From Chitinophaga pinensis (GTDB lineage: Bacteria > Bacteroidota > Bacteroidia > Flavobacteriales > Flavobacteriaceae): a stretch of DNA of 12,736 nucleotides. Under the pieces are notes generated by a model. That model did no database searches. It had not been told where the DNA came from and worked only from the letters and a program-made list of their open reading frames with translations. The stretch lies in contig CALPNL020000038.1 in assembly GCA_943324925.2 (NCBI GenBank), positions 1-12,736 of the forward strand, in the 5' to 3' direction. Each line of letters begins with the position of its first letter. Positions within the stretch are counted from its first letter, which is position 1. Of the stretch, positions 1-6,683 are shown piece after piece. The position numbers and the translations under genes are program-made.

Positions 1-2812
1 TAGGGGCAAATGCCGGAGTTCCACTTGAAACGTCTTGGTTTAATTGTCTGTAGTTGGAGTTTCTTGCTTGTTCAAATCCACCTGTTTTGTATACAATGTC
101 CATTACATTATTAACACTTGCAAAGAATCCAAAGGTGTTATCTCCTACTTTCCACGATTTTCCACCTACCAAATTCAATAAAGCGAAATTATCAAATTTT
201 TCTTGCTTTAACAATTCGTTTGCTCTAGCTTGAGTGGCCTCTGGGAATGGATTGTTATTCACCCCAAGCGGATCTGTAAAAAAGCGATCTGTTCTTGTTA
301 TTGGAGCAACATCAATATAGTTGTTGGCTAGATAATTTATATTAGCACCAACCCACCAAAATTTAGGATCTCTATATTCAATTCCAAGAGAAGCAGCTGC
401 TTGTGGCATTCCTGATTGTTTGTAATTTTTCAATTTGGCTTGACCATAATCATTTAATGGCATTGGATTATCAACTGTAGCGGCAGCATCTGAACTCACT
501 TTTACATTTGGATTACTGTCAAAAATATAGTCACCATAGGCAATACTGGTTGTCACTTTTATGGTAGAAGTAACCGCGTATTCAGCACCAAATTCAATTC
601 CTAAGTTTCTCTTATCTAAATTAGTAACTGTCTCTGCTACGAAGACATTACTTTCATTTGCATCAGTTGCCGGATCATCAATTCCTGCGCCATCTCCAAA
701 AAAGAAAGAAGTTTCCGTTTGATTTTGAATTTTAGAATAAAAAGCGGTCAAACGCATTTTTAATTTTGGAGCAGAGATGATATAACTTGCATCGGCACTA
801 GAAACGGTTTCATTCGCGACCCCATCAGTTACATTATTGGTCACTCGGGCATTGTTAAATACATTTCTTAAACTTGGTGCTTTTGACATATAAACCCCAT
901 TAAAAGCTAGGTATTGGCGCCCTGAAATCTTGTAGGTTAAACCTCCTTTAAACCCAAAATTATCAAAGGCTTTTTTCTGGCTATATCCATAAGAATTCGA
1001 AGCGTAGTAGCCATTTTTATACAGCCCTTCTCTTTCATATTCTGAGCGGGAGAATGTTTGCGCTAAATAAAAATCAACTTTATTATAAACGAATTTAAAT
1101 TGGGTAAAAGCATCAATTTTAGTGGTAAACAAATTATAATTGTAACCATAAATATCCCCTTTTCCAACCATTCTATTTGGATTGTTTAAATCCGATTGTT
1201 GCTGATCGCCAATGCCAAATAAATTTAAGTCATTGAAAGCAGTACCGCCTAACAAATCAAGCATGTTTTTAAAATTATGCGATTTCAATTTAGTGAAACT
1301 TCCTCCTGCATTTAATATAATATTATCTGAAAGCTGAGAGCTTAATATTGAATTTGCTACCATCTGAGTGTCATCGGTACGGTCTTCAAAAAGAACGTAT
1401 TTACTAGTTCCGCTAATTGAATTGGCACGATACATTGACGTCCAATCTATTTGTTTGTTAGTAAAAAAGTTAGCATTAAGAGACCCAATATAAGCAGGGT
1501 TCGTCGGATCATTAGGATTATATAAACTGATACCTCCTAAACCACCAGGAAGATACGCAGCGGGATTTTGAAGTGTTACCGCAGCTGGGTCATTTTCAAA
1601 TAATGAGGTATAGTAACTAGGTAAATTTCTGTAATAGGTAGGATCAGGATTATTTGCTCCTTGAAAGTCAATTCTACTATTTCCAATTTTCCCCGTTTGA
1701 TAAGAAACATTAATATTCAAATTGGTTTTTGAAGATAGTTTCCAATAATTACTTAAAATAAATAGTGGCTCTTCTACCGTTTTTATTCTTGAATTTCTTT
1801 TTTCTCCATTTTGCCAACCCCAGTAGGAATTGTATTTTTCACCCCCAAGATTAGTTACCTCTTGCGTATTTGGAGAATTTTTAGCTCTACTATTTTGTCC
1901 GAATATAGCGGTAAAATTGAAGCTGTTATTTTTGGTTATTTTTCTTTCAACAGTTGCAAAAAAAGAATTGGCACTATAATTTGTTCCTTGGAAATAGCCT
2001 TCTTGAGCCCATCGTCTAGAAGCAGAAATAGTATAAGCCCATCCATCACTTCGCATACCAGAAGCCACAGTTCCCATAATTCTTCCAGTGTAATTGGTGT
2101 TCGTTCCACCGAAGGAAATTCTATTTCCAGGACGGTATAAAGAAGCCCTAGTATTTATCTCATTGGTTCCTAAAATTCCACCAAAAGTATAATCAGAAGG
2201 CGCAGAACCATTGGTAAACTCTTGATTACGAGTTGCGTCATTCAATCCACCCCAATTACTATATTGTGGTCTTCCGTCATAGATTTTGTTCATGGAAATT
2301 CCATTAATCATGGTAACTCCATATTCATTATCTAAACCTCTCATTTTGAAACGAGCTTGACCCCAGTTAAAAGCAGCCGATTGTTGGAACACATCTCTAG
2401 ATGCTTGAAGCAAACTGGAGGTGCTTTCAGAACCACTATTATCATCACCTAAATCGGAATCAGTAATAGTAATTAAACTTAGTTGTCTTTCAGCGGTAAT
2501 ATCAGATTCTAAATTTATAGTCCCTAAATCCAATATCTTCCCAGCTACAATTTCAACGGTAAGCAACTGATCTTTAAAACCGGTAACTTTAATTTGAACC
2601 AATTGACTTCCAATCGCCACTGTTTCAAAAGTAAATTTACCTTCGGCATTAGTTAGCTGTGTTAAATTTGAATTTTGAATAGAGGCAATTGCATTTTGTA
2701 ATGGCTTTTTAGTTTTAGCGTCGACTACTTTTCCAGAAATTCCAGAAATATTTTGAGCAAAAACAAAAAATACTTGCATTACAAATAAAGTACTAATAAC
2801 AAGTTTTTTCAT
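1..2812 (-). CDS. TonB-dependent outer-membrane receptor with CarboxypepD_reg-like domain, 3' end cut by window edge
   Basis: This is an outer-membrane beta-barrel receptor that would import a ligand into the periplasm using TonB/ExbBD energy. I read the minus frame from the ATG at 2812 to the left edge: 937 codons with no stop. Residues 1-20 form a signal peptide (MKKLVISTLFVMQ, then VFFVFAQ). About 23-102 is a CarboxypepD_reg-like beta-sandwich (ISGKVVDAKTKKPLQNA, later NAEGKF). About 130-230 is the plug, with FKMRGLDNEYGVTMINGISM at 155-174. The rest has the aromatic-rich alternating pattern of a barrel. The last readable residues (NYRQLNQDVSSGTPAFAP) resemble the region just before the final barrel strand, so probably only some 15-30 residues are missing. 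It diverges from the exported nuclease-fold gene at 3138. In other Flavobacteriia I recall such receptors next to a DUF5689 protein and an endonuclease; a DUF5689 gene would lie beyond the left edge. Family is near certain; substrate is unknown. Confidence 0.93.
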   Translation of the reverse strand, partial: MKKLVISTLFVMQVFFVFAQNISGISGKVVDAKTKKPLQNAIASIQNSNLTQLTNAEGKFTFETVAIGSQLVQIKVTGFKDQLLTVEIVAGKILDLGTINLESDITAERQLSLITITDSDLGDDNSGSESTSSLLQASRDVFQQSAAFNWGQARFKMRGLDNEYGVTMINGISMNKIYDGRPQYSNWGGLNDATRNQEFTNGSAPSDYTFGGILGTNEINTRASLYRPGNRISFGGTNTNYTGRIMGTVASGMRSDGWAYTISASRRWAQEGYFQGTNYSANSFFATVERKITKNNSFNFTAIFGQNSRAKNSPNTQEVTNLGGEKYNSYWGWQNGEKRNSRIKTVEEPLFILSNYWKLSSKTNLNINVSYQTGKIGNSRIDFQGANNPDPTYYRNLPSYYTSLFENDPAAVTLQNPAAYLPGGLGGISLYNPNDPTNPAYIGSLNANFFTNKQIDWTSMYRANSISGTSKYVLFEDRTDDTQMVANSILSSQLSDNIILNAGGSFTKLKSHNFKNMLDLLGGTAFNDLNLFGIGDQQQSDLNNPNRMVGKGDIYGYNYNLFTTKIDAFTQFKFVYNKVDFYLAQTFSRSEYEREGLYKNGYYASNSYGYSQKKAFDNFGFKGGLTYKISGRQYLAFNGVYMSKAPSLRNVFNNARVTNNVTDGVANETVSSADASYIISAPKLKMRLTAFYSKIQNQTETSFFFGDGAGIDDPATDANESNVFVAETVTNLDKRNLGIEFGAEYAVTSTIKVTTSIAYGDYIFDSNPNVKVSSDAAATVDNPMPLNDYGQAKLKNYKQSGMPQAAASLGIEYRDPKFWWVGANINYLANNYIDVAPITRTDRFFTDPLGVNNNPFPEATQARANELLKQEKFDNFALLNLVGGKSWKVGDNTFGFFASVNNVMDIVYKTGGFEQARNSNYRQLNQDVSSGTPAFAP

Positions 2813-2865
2813 ATAGTATTATTAAATTAACCCTAGCTTTTTTATTTATTTAAAAATAGGGATTA

Positions 2866-2898
2866 CAAATTTACAAGAATTTAAGTTACAAAATTCAA
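2866..2898 (-). promoter_or_regulatory. Promoter of the TonB receptor gene (Bacteroidota type)
   Basis: On the minus strand TAAATTTG (2873-2866) matches the Bacteroidota -7 box TAnnTTTG exactly. A TTG (2898-2896) lies 22 bases upstream, inside the 17-23 spacing described for Flavobacterium. Transcription would start near 2860, giving a leader of about 50 bases before the ATG at 2812. A second TTTG, 15 bases upstream of the -7 box, is too close to be the -33 element. Confidence 0.6.
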
Positions 2899-3084
2899 TT
2901 TTCCTATTTGATATGTTAAAATTGTTAATTTATTTACATTAAATTTCGTTACGGGGTTTAATAAATCTATGAAATATTTCATTTTATTGAGGCTAATGCC
3001 AATTTAAATTTCTTTTAATAGACCAAATCATAGTCAATTATTAATTTCTTAATATAGCAATGGCATTAATCTGTAATAATATTT

Positions 3085-3092
3085 TACATTTG
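3085..3092 (+). promoter_or_regulatory. -7 promoter box of the nuclease-fold gene
   Basis: TACATTTG matches TAnnTTTG exactly and lies 45 bases before the ATG at 3138, so the leader would be about 40 bases. There is no strict TTG at the expected distance upstream; the nearest candidate is TGG at 3061-3063, inside an inverted-repeat arm. The promoter may therefore depend on an activator or be weak. Confidence 0.45.
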
Positions 3093-3137
3093 TAGCCCTA
3101 ACGTATTCACTTCGAGGGTAAATTAATTCTAAAAACT

Positions 3138-4247
3138 ATGAACTTAAGAAATAAAATTACACTACTTTTTCTCTTTTTTTCAATCATTTGCACCAATGCA
3201 CAGCAAAAGAAATTTTCCGTTCACACGGTGGCGTTTTATAATTTAGAAAATTTATTTGACACCATTAACAACCCAAATTTTGACGAAGAATGGTTGCCGA
3301 ATGGAGCACAAAATTGGACTTCTGAAAAGTACAGTAAAAAATTAGAAAATTTAGCAAGAGTACTTTCTGAAATCGGCACCGGAGAAAATCCAAATTCTCC
3401 CACATTAATTGGTGGTTCAGAAATTGAAAATAGAGGTGTTTTGGAAGACTTAGTAAAACAACCAAAATTGGCCATAAACGATTACGGGATAGTACACTAT
3501 GAATCCCCTGACAAACGTGGAATTGATGTGGCACTTTTATATCAAAAAAAGCACTTTAAGCCTACAAGCTCTGTAAACATTCCCTTGTTAATTTACAGAA
3601 ACGATTCTAAAATTATAGAGAAAAACACTGGCGAAACGGCAGAAGATAAAGCCGATAGCGATAAAAATGAAGTAGCAATTGACAACCGAGTTTACACAAG
3701 AGACGTTTTATTAGTTACCGGTATGTTAGATGGCGATGAGGTTAATATCATTGTAAATCACTGGCCTTCAAGATCTGGCGGGGAAAAAAAGAGTAGCCCT
3801 TTTAGAGAAGCCGCTGGAAGATTGAATAGAAAAATTATGGATTCTATTTATAAAGTTAACCCAAATGCCAAAATAATTTCAATGGGAGATTTAAATGATG
3901 GGACTTATAATAAAAGTGTAAAAGAAGGCATTGGCGCCAAACTAAAAAAGGAAGAAGTAAAACAATTTGGAGTTTACAATCCTTTTGAGCAAATGGCAAA
4001 AGAAGGAAATGCCTCTCTTTTTTATCGAGATGCTGGAGATATTTTTGACCAAATAATGGTGTCGGAAACATTAATTAAAAAAGATTATTCTTCCTTTAGA
4101 TATTGGAAAGCAGGGATTTATAACAAACCATTTATGATACAAAGCACGGGCCAATATAAAGGATATCCACTCCGACATACTATCAATGATCCCGGTTTTA
4201 GCGATCACTTTCCGGTCTATATTTATCTGATTAAAGAAGAAAAATAA
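3138..4247 (+). CDS. Exported endonuclease/exonuclease/phosphatase-family protein
   Basis: This is a 369-residue protein of the EEP (DNase I-like) fold, a family of metal-dependent phosphodiesterases and nucleases. Residues 1-21 are a signal peptide (hydrophobic LLFLFFSII, cleavage near TNA-QQ). Fold motifs appear in order: VAFYNLENLF (31-40); SEIENR (94-99), with E95 the likely metal ligand; RGIDVALLY (127-135); NHWPSRSGG (207-215); MGDLND (249-254); and SDHFPV (355-360), with the catalytic Asp-His pair D356/H357. All key acidic and His residues are present, so it should be active. A charged segment at about 155-183 is unlike the compact core. The Cys at 18 is not a lipobox (I at -1), and no T9SS tail is seen, so periplasmic release is likely. 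It diverges from the TonB receptor, and a role in breaking down extracellular nucleic acid or organophosphate is an inference. Confidence 0.9.
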   Translation: MNLRNKITLLFLFFSIICTNAQQKKFSVHTVAFYNLENLFDTINNPNFDEEWLPNGAQNWTSEKYSKKLENLARVLSEIGTGENPNSPTLIGGSEIENRGVLEDLVKQPKLAINDYGIVHYESPDKRGIDVALLYQKKHFKPTSSVNIPLLIYRNDSKIIEKNTGETAEDKADSDKNEVAIDNRVYTRDVLLVTGMLDGDEVNIIVNHWPSRSGGEKKSSPFREAAGRLNRKIMDSIYKVNPNAKIISMGDLNDGTYNKSVKEGIGAKLKKEEVKQFGVYNPFEQMAKEGNASLFYRDAGDIFDQIMVSETLIKKDYSSFRYWKAGIYNKPFMIQSTGQYKGYPLRHTINDPGFSDHFPVYIYLIKEEK

Positions 4248-4258
4248 AGGTTTAAAAT

Positions 4259-4293
4259 AAAAAAACCGTTTTTGAAAGAGAAACGGTTTTTTT
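4259..4293. terminator. Bidirectional intrinsic terminator between the nuclease-fold gene and tadA
   Basis: A perfect 13-bp stem pairs 4259-4271 with 4281-4293: a run of A, then CCGTTT, against AAACGG and a run of T. The loop is 9 bases (TTGAAAGAG). It starts 12 bases after the nuclease-fold stop and lies 5 bases beyond the tadA stop. The A tract on one side and T tract on the other let it serve both converging genes. Confidence 0.9.
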
Positions 4294-4298
4294 TATAG

Positions 4299-4742
4299 TT
4301 ATTTTCTTTTTTCAGCAAAAAACGACTTCATCAAGTTTGCTGCTTCCTCCGCCAAAACTCCTCGAACAACAGTAGTTTTGGGATGCAATTGTGTTCCCAT
4401 TTTCTCAAAACCTCGATTTTCGTCGCTGGCCCCAAAAACAATTTTCGAAATCTGACTCCAATACAATGCTCCAGCACACATTTGACAAGGTTCTAAGGTA
4501 ACATATAAAGTACAACCGGTTAAGTATTTTCCGCCAAGGAAATTTGCCGCCGAAGTAATGGCCTGCATTTCTGCATGAGCGGTTACATCATTCAAGAGTT
4601 CGGTGAGATTATGAGTTCTTGCAATGATTTTATTATCAACTACAATCAATGCGCCCACAGGAATTTCGCCTTTTTCAAAAGCCAATTCTGCTTCCTGCAA
4701 AGCTTTTTTCATGAAATATTCGTCACTGAAAGGATTTTCCAT
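4299..4742 (-). CDS. tadA: tRNA-specific adenosine deaminase (TadA-type nucleoside deaminase)
   Basis: This is a 147-residue zinc deaminase, predicted to convert adenosine 34 to inosine in the tRNA-Arg(ACG) anticodon. The cytidine-deaminase-like zinc site is complete: TAHAEMQAI (H56 ligand, E58 proton shuttle) and PCQMC (C86 and C89). The N-terminal EIPVGALIV (26-34) and FGASDENRG are typical of TadA rather than of cytosine or guanine deaminases, although guanine deaminase cannot be fully excluded. I use the ATG at 4742 (MENPFSDEYF). The open frame extends four codons to a GTG at 4754, but the ATG gives the usual family N-terminus. I found no convincing promoter on this strand; the gene is divergent from dxs and shares its control region, and it ends at the terminator shared with the nuclease-fold gene. 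Confidence 0.9.
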   Translation of the reverse strand: MENPFSDEYFMKKALQEAELAFEKGEIPVGALIVVDNKIIARTHNLTELLNDVTAHAEMQAITSAANFLGGKYLTGCTLYVTLEPCQMCAGALYWSQISKIVFGASDENRGFEKMGTQLHPKTTVVRGVLAEEAANLMKSFFAEKRK

Positions 4743-4776
4743 AATAGTAAGCACTCAATCACAAAACCATTAACAC

Positions 4777-4815
4777 TTTGTGAATCTTCGTTTTATTTTT
4801 GTGAATCTTTGTGAA
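4777..4815. repeat. Phased direct repeats TTTGTGAATCTT upstream of dxs
   Basis: TTTGTGAATCTT occurs exactly at 4777-4788 and 4798-4809, a period of 21 bp. A partial third copy, TTTGTGAA, is at 4808-4815, 10 bp further on. Spacings of 21 and 10 bp place all three on one face of the helix. An inverted half, TCACAAA, lies at 4759-4765. The cluster ends 15 bases before the -33 TTG of dxs and sits 35-73 bases upstream of the tadA ATG, so it could bind a regulator of either gene. It could also be a remnant of an intergenic repeat family. Confidence 0.6.
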
Positions 4816-4829
4816 ACAACTTTTTAACG

Positions 4830-4845
4830 ATTGTAAAAATACAAT
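4830..4845. promoter_or_regulatory. Palindrome overlapping the dxs promoter, candidate operator
   Basis: ATTGTA (4830-4835), four A, then TACAAT (4840-4845) form a perfect 16-bp inverted repeat. It covers the -33 TTG (4831-4833) and the start of the spacer. An outer pair, CGATT (4828-4832) and AATCG (4850-4854), nests around it. A repressor bound here would block the promoter, but AT-rich palindromes also occur by chance. Confidence 0.4.
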
Positions 4846-4862
4846 TTCAAATCGTACATTTG
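4831..4862 (+). promoter_or_regulatory. dxs promoter, predicting a leaderless or nearly leaderless mRNA
   Basis: TTG (4831-4833), 21 bases, TACATTTG (4855-4862) matches the Bacteroidota consensus in both boxes and in spacing. The -7 box ends only 4 bases before the ATG at 4867, so transcription should start at or next to the start codon. Moving the start downstream is unlikely, since the conserved Dxs N-terminal region begins almost at once. Confidence 0.7.
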
Positions 4863-4866
4863 CATT

Positions 4867-6630
4867 ATGTCGAACAATTTACTTTCAAACATCAATTCTC
4901 CATACGATTTAAGGCTGCTTGACGAAGGACAACTTCCTCAATTGGCTCAAGAGTTGCGCGATTTTATTATTGATATTGTAGCGGTAAAAGAAGGGCATTT
5001 AGGCGCTAGCTTAGGCGTTATAGAATTGACTATCGCCTTACATTATATCTTTGATACCCCAAATGATTTATTGGTTTGGGATGTGGGGCACCAAGCCTAC
5101 GGTCATAAAATACTTACTGGAAGGCGCGAGAATTTTCATACCAACCGACAACTAAACGGAATTTCAGGATTTCCAAAACGCAGTGAAAGTAATTACGATA
5201 CTTTTGGCGTAGGTCATTCTTCAACTTCAATATCAGCTGCATTAGGAATGGCAATTGCTTCCAATTTAAATGGAGAATTCAACAAACAGCACATTGCAGT
5301 AATTGGAGACGCCTCAATTGCCTCCGGAATGGCATTTGAAGGATTAAATCACGCCGGAGTTACCGATGCCAATTTATTGGTGATTTTAAACGATAATGCC
5401 ATTGGAATTGATCCAAGTGTTGGCGCTTTAAAAAACTATTTGACCGCAGTTAAAGAAGGAAAAAATCCAAGGGGAAACAACATGATTAAATCCTTGAATT
5501 TTGATTATTCTGGGCCAATTGATGGGAATGATCTATTTGCAGTTATAAAAGAATTAAAAAGATTACAGAAAATAAAAGGTCCTAAATTTCTTCATATAAT
5601 TACCACCAAAGGCAAAGGACTTCAGCAAGCCGAAGACAACCAAGTGCAATACCACGCACCTGGGAAATTTGATAAAATTACTGGAGATATTATTCCAAAA
5701 TCGGAGCAGCATTTACCTCCGAAATACCAAGATGTTTTTGGATTAACGGTACTGGATTTGGCGAAAGCCAACAAAAAAATAATTGGAATTACACCAGCAA
5801 TGCCCTCAGGAAGTTCCTTAAAATTCATGATGGAGGAGTTTCCAAAACGCGCTTTTGACGTTGGAATTGCTGAACAACACGCGGTAACATTAGCCGCAGG
5901 AATGGCAACACAAGGAATGATTGTTTTTTGTAATATCTATTCAACCTTTTTGCAACGTGCGTACGACCAAGTTATTCACGATGTCGCTTTGCAAAATCTT
6001 CCTGTAATTTTCTGTTTGGATAGAGCAGGATTAGTTGGCGAAGATGGCGCTACGCATCATGGCGTTTTTGATTTGGCCTATTTGCGATGCATTCCCAACC
6101 TGATTGTGTATTCGCCAATGAATGAATTGGCGTTAAGAAATATATTATTCACCGCTCAATTGGACTTGAATCACCCTATTGCCATTCGTTATCCTAGAGG
6201 TCGCGGACAAATAGTTGATTGGCAAAAACCCTATAATAAATTAGAAATAGGGAAAGCAAATAATTTAAAAGAAGGAACAACTACTGCTGTATTATCAAAT
6301 GGTCCAATAGGAAATTCGGTTACATTGGCTTTAGCCAAAATGAACAATCCAGAAACAATTGCTCACTTTGATTTTGCATTTGTAAAACCATTAGACGAAA
6401 ATGCATTGCATACTATTTTCAATGAATTTGAAAAAATCATTACTATTGAAGACGGAGTAATTAAAGGCGGTTTTGGAAGTGCTATTTTAGAATTTGCATC
6501 TCAAAATAAGTATTCAAAACCAATTCTTAATCTTGGGATTCCAGATGAATTTATAGAACAAGGCACAATAGAAGAATTACACCACTATTGTAAAATAGAT
6601 GTGGATAGTTTAATCTCCATTTTATCATAA
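4867..6630 (+). CDS. dxs: 1-deoxy-D-xylulose-5-phosphate synthase
   Basis: Dxs condenses pyruvate and glyceraldehyde 3-phosphate, using thiamine diphosphate and Mg2+, to make DXP. This is the entry step of the cytosolic MEP isoprenoid pathway and also supplies thiamine and pyridoxal. The 587-residue protein has all expected blocks: KEGHLGASLG (catalytic H44), WDVGHQAYGHKILTGRR, VGHSSTSIS, the cofactor motif D148 to N177 (LNDN), GIAEQHAV (catalytic E336), IYSTFLQRAYDQ, DRAGLVGEDGATHHG, FDLAYLRCIPN, RYPRG and a transketolase C-domain. The cofactor motif reads GDA (147-149) where E. coli has GDG. The loop after SVGAL is about 30 residues shorter than in E. coli; as far as I recall both are usual in Flavobacteriia, so activity is expected. 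It is divergent from tadA and monocistronic, closed by the hairpin at 6631-6664. Confidence 0.97.
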   Translation: MSNNLLSNINSPYDLRLLDEGQLPQLAQELRDFIIDIVAVKEGHLGASLGVIELTIALHYIFDTPNDLLVWDVGHQAYGHKILTGRRENFHTNRQLNGISGFPKRSESNYDTFGVGHSSTSISAALGMAIASNLNGEFNKQHIAVIGDASIASGMAFEGLNHAGVTDANLLVILNDNAIGIDPSVGALKNYLTAVKEGKNPRGNNMIKSLNFDYSGPIDGNDLFAVIKELKRLQKIKGPKFLHIITTKGKGLQQAEDNQVQYHAPGKFDKITGDIIPKSEQHLPPKYQDVFGLTVLDLAKANKKIIGITPAMPSGSSLKFMMEEFPKRAFDVGIAEQHAVTLAAGMATQGMIVFCNIYSTFLQRAYDQVIHDVALQNLPVIFCLDRAGLVGEDGATHHGVFDLAYLRCIPNLIVYSPMNELALRNILFTAQLDLNHPIAIRYPRGRGQIVDWQKPYNKLEIGKANNLKEGTTTAVLSNGPIGNSVTLALAKMNNPETIAHFDFAFVKPLDENALHTIFNEFEKIITIEDGVIKGGFGSAILEFASQNKYSKPILNLGIPDEFIEQGTIEELHHYCKIDVDSLISILS

Positions 6631-6664
6631 AAAAAATCCAACCATTTTCATGATTGGATTTTTT
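6631..6664. terminator. Bidirectional intrinsic terminator between dxs and the BNR/T9SS gene
   Basis: An 11-bp perfect stem, AAAAAATCCAA (6631-6641) with TTGGATTTTTT (6654-6664), encloses a 12-base loop. It begins right after the dxs stop at 6628-6630 and lies 19 bases beyond the stop of the converging gene. The A and T tracts on its two sides suit termination in both directions, although only the core TCCAA/TTGGA contains G-C pairs. Confidence 0.85.
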
Positions 6665-6683
6665 AAGTTAAACTACTATTAAA

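Larger units (their letters stand above)
2813..3137. other. Divergent intergenic region between the TonB receptor and nuclease-fold genes (325 bp)
   Basis: This AT-rich non-coding stretch drives two genes in opposite directions. It holds the receptor promoter (2866-2898) and a -7 box for the nuclease-fold gene (3085-3092). It also has an 8-bp inverted repeat, TAATGCCA (2994-3001) and TGGCATTA (3061-3068), whose right arm sits where the -33 element of the rightward promoter should be. TGTTAA occurs twice at 9-bp period (2914-2919 and 2923-2928). I see no gene, RNA gene or clear riboswitch in it. Confidence 0.7.

Noticed and set aside
1..2812. Possible frameshift or pseudogene in the TonB receptor, because no start-to-stop frame closes within the window.
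   Set aside because: I read the whole minus frame from 2812 to the edge and found no stop; it simply runs off the left end.
2914..2928. A Pho-box-like tandem pair (TGTTAA twice).
   Set aside because: The period is 9 bp, not the 11 bp of known Pho boxes, and the hexamer is AT-rich enough to arise by chance here.
3174..3200. A lipobox at Cys18 of the exported nuclease-fold protein.
   Set aside because: The residue before Cys is Ile, not Gly, Ala or Ser, and a good signal peptidase I site (TNA-QQ) follows.
4743..4754. A GTG start four codons upstream for tadA.
   Set aside because: The ATG at 4742 gives the usual N-terminus and is the stronger codon; there is no signal favouring the GTG.
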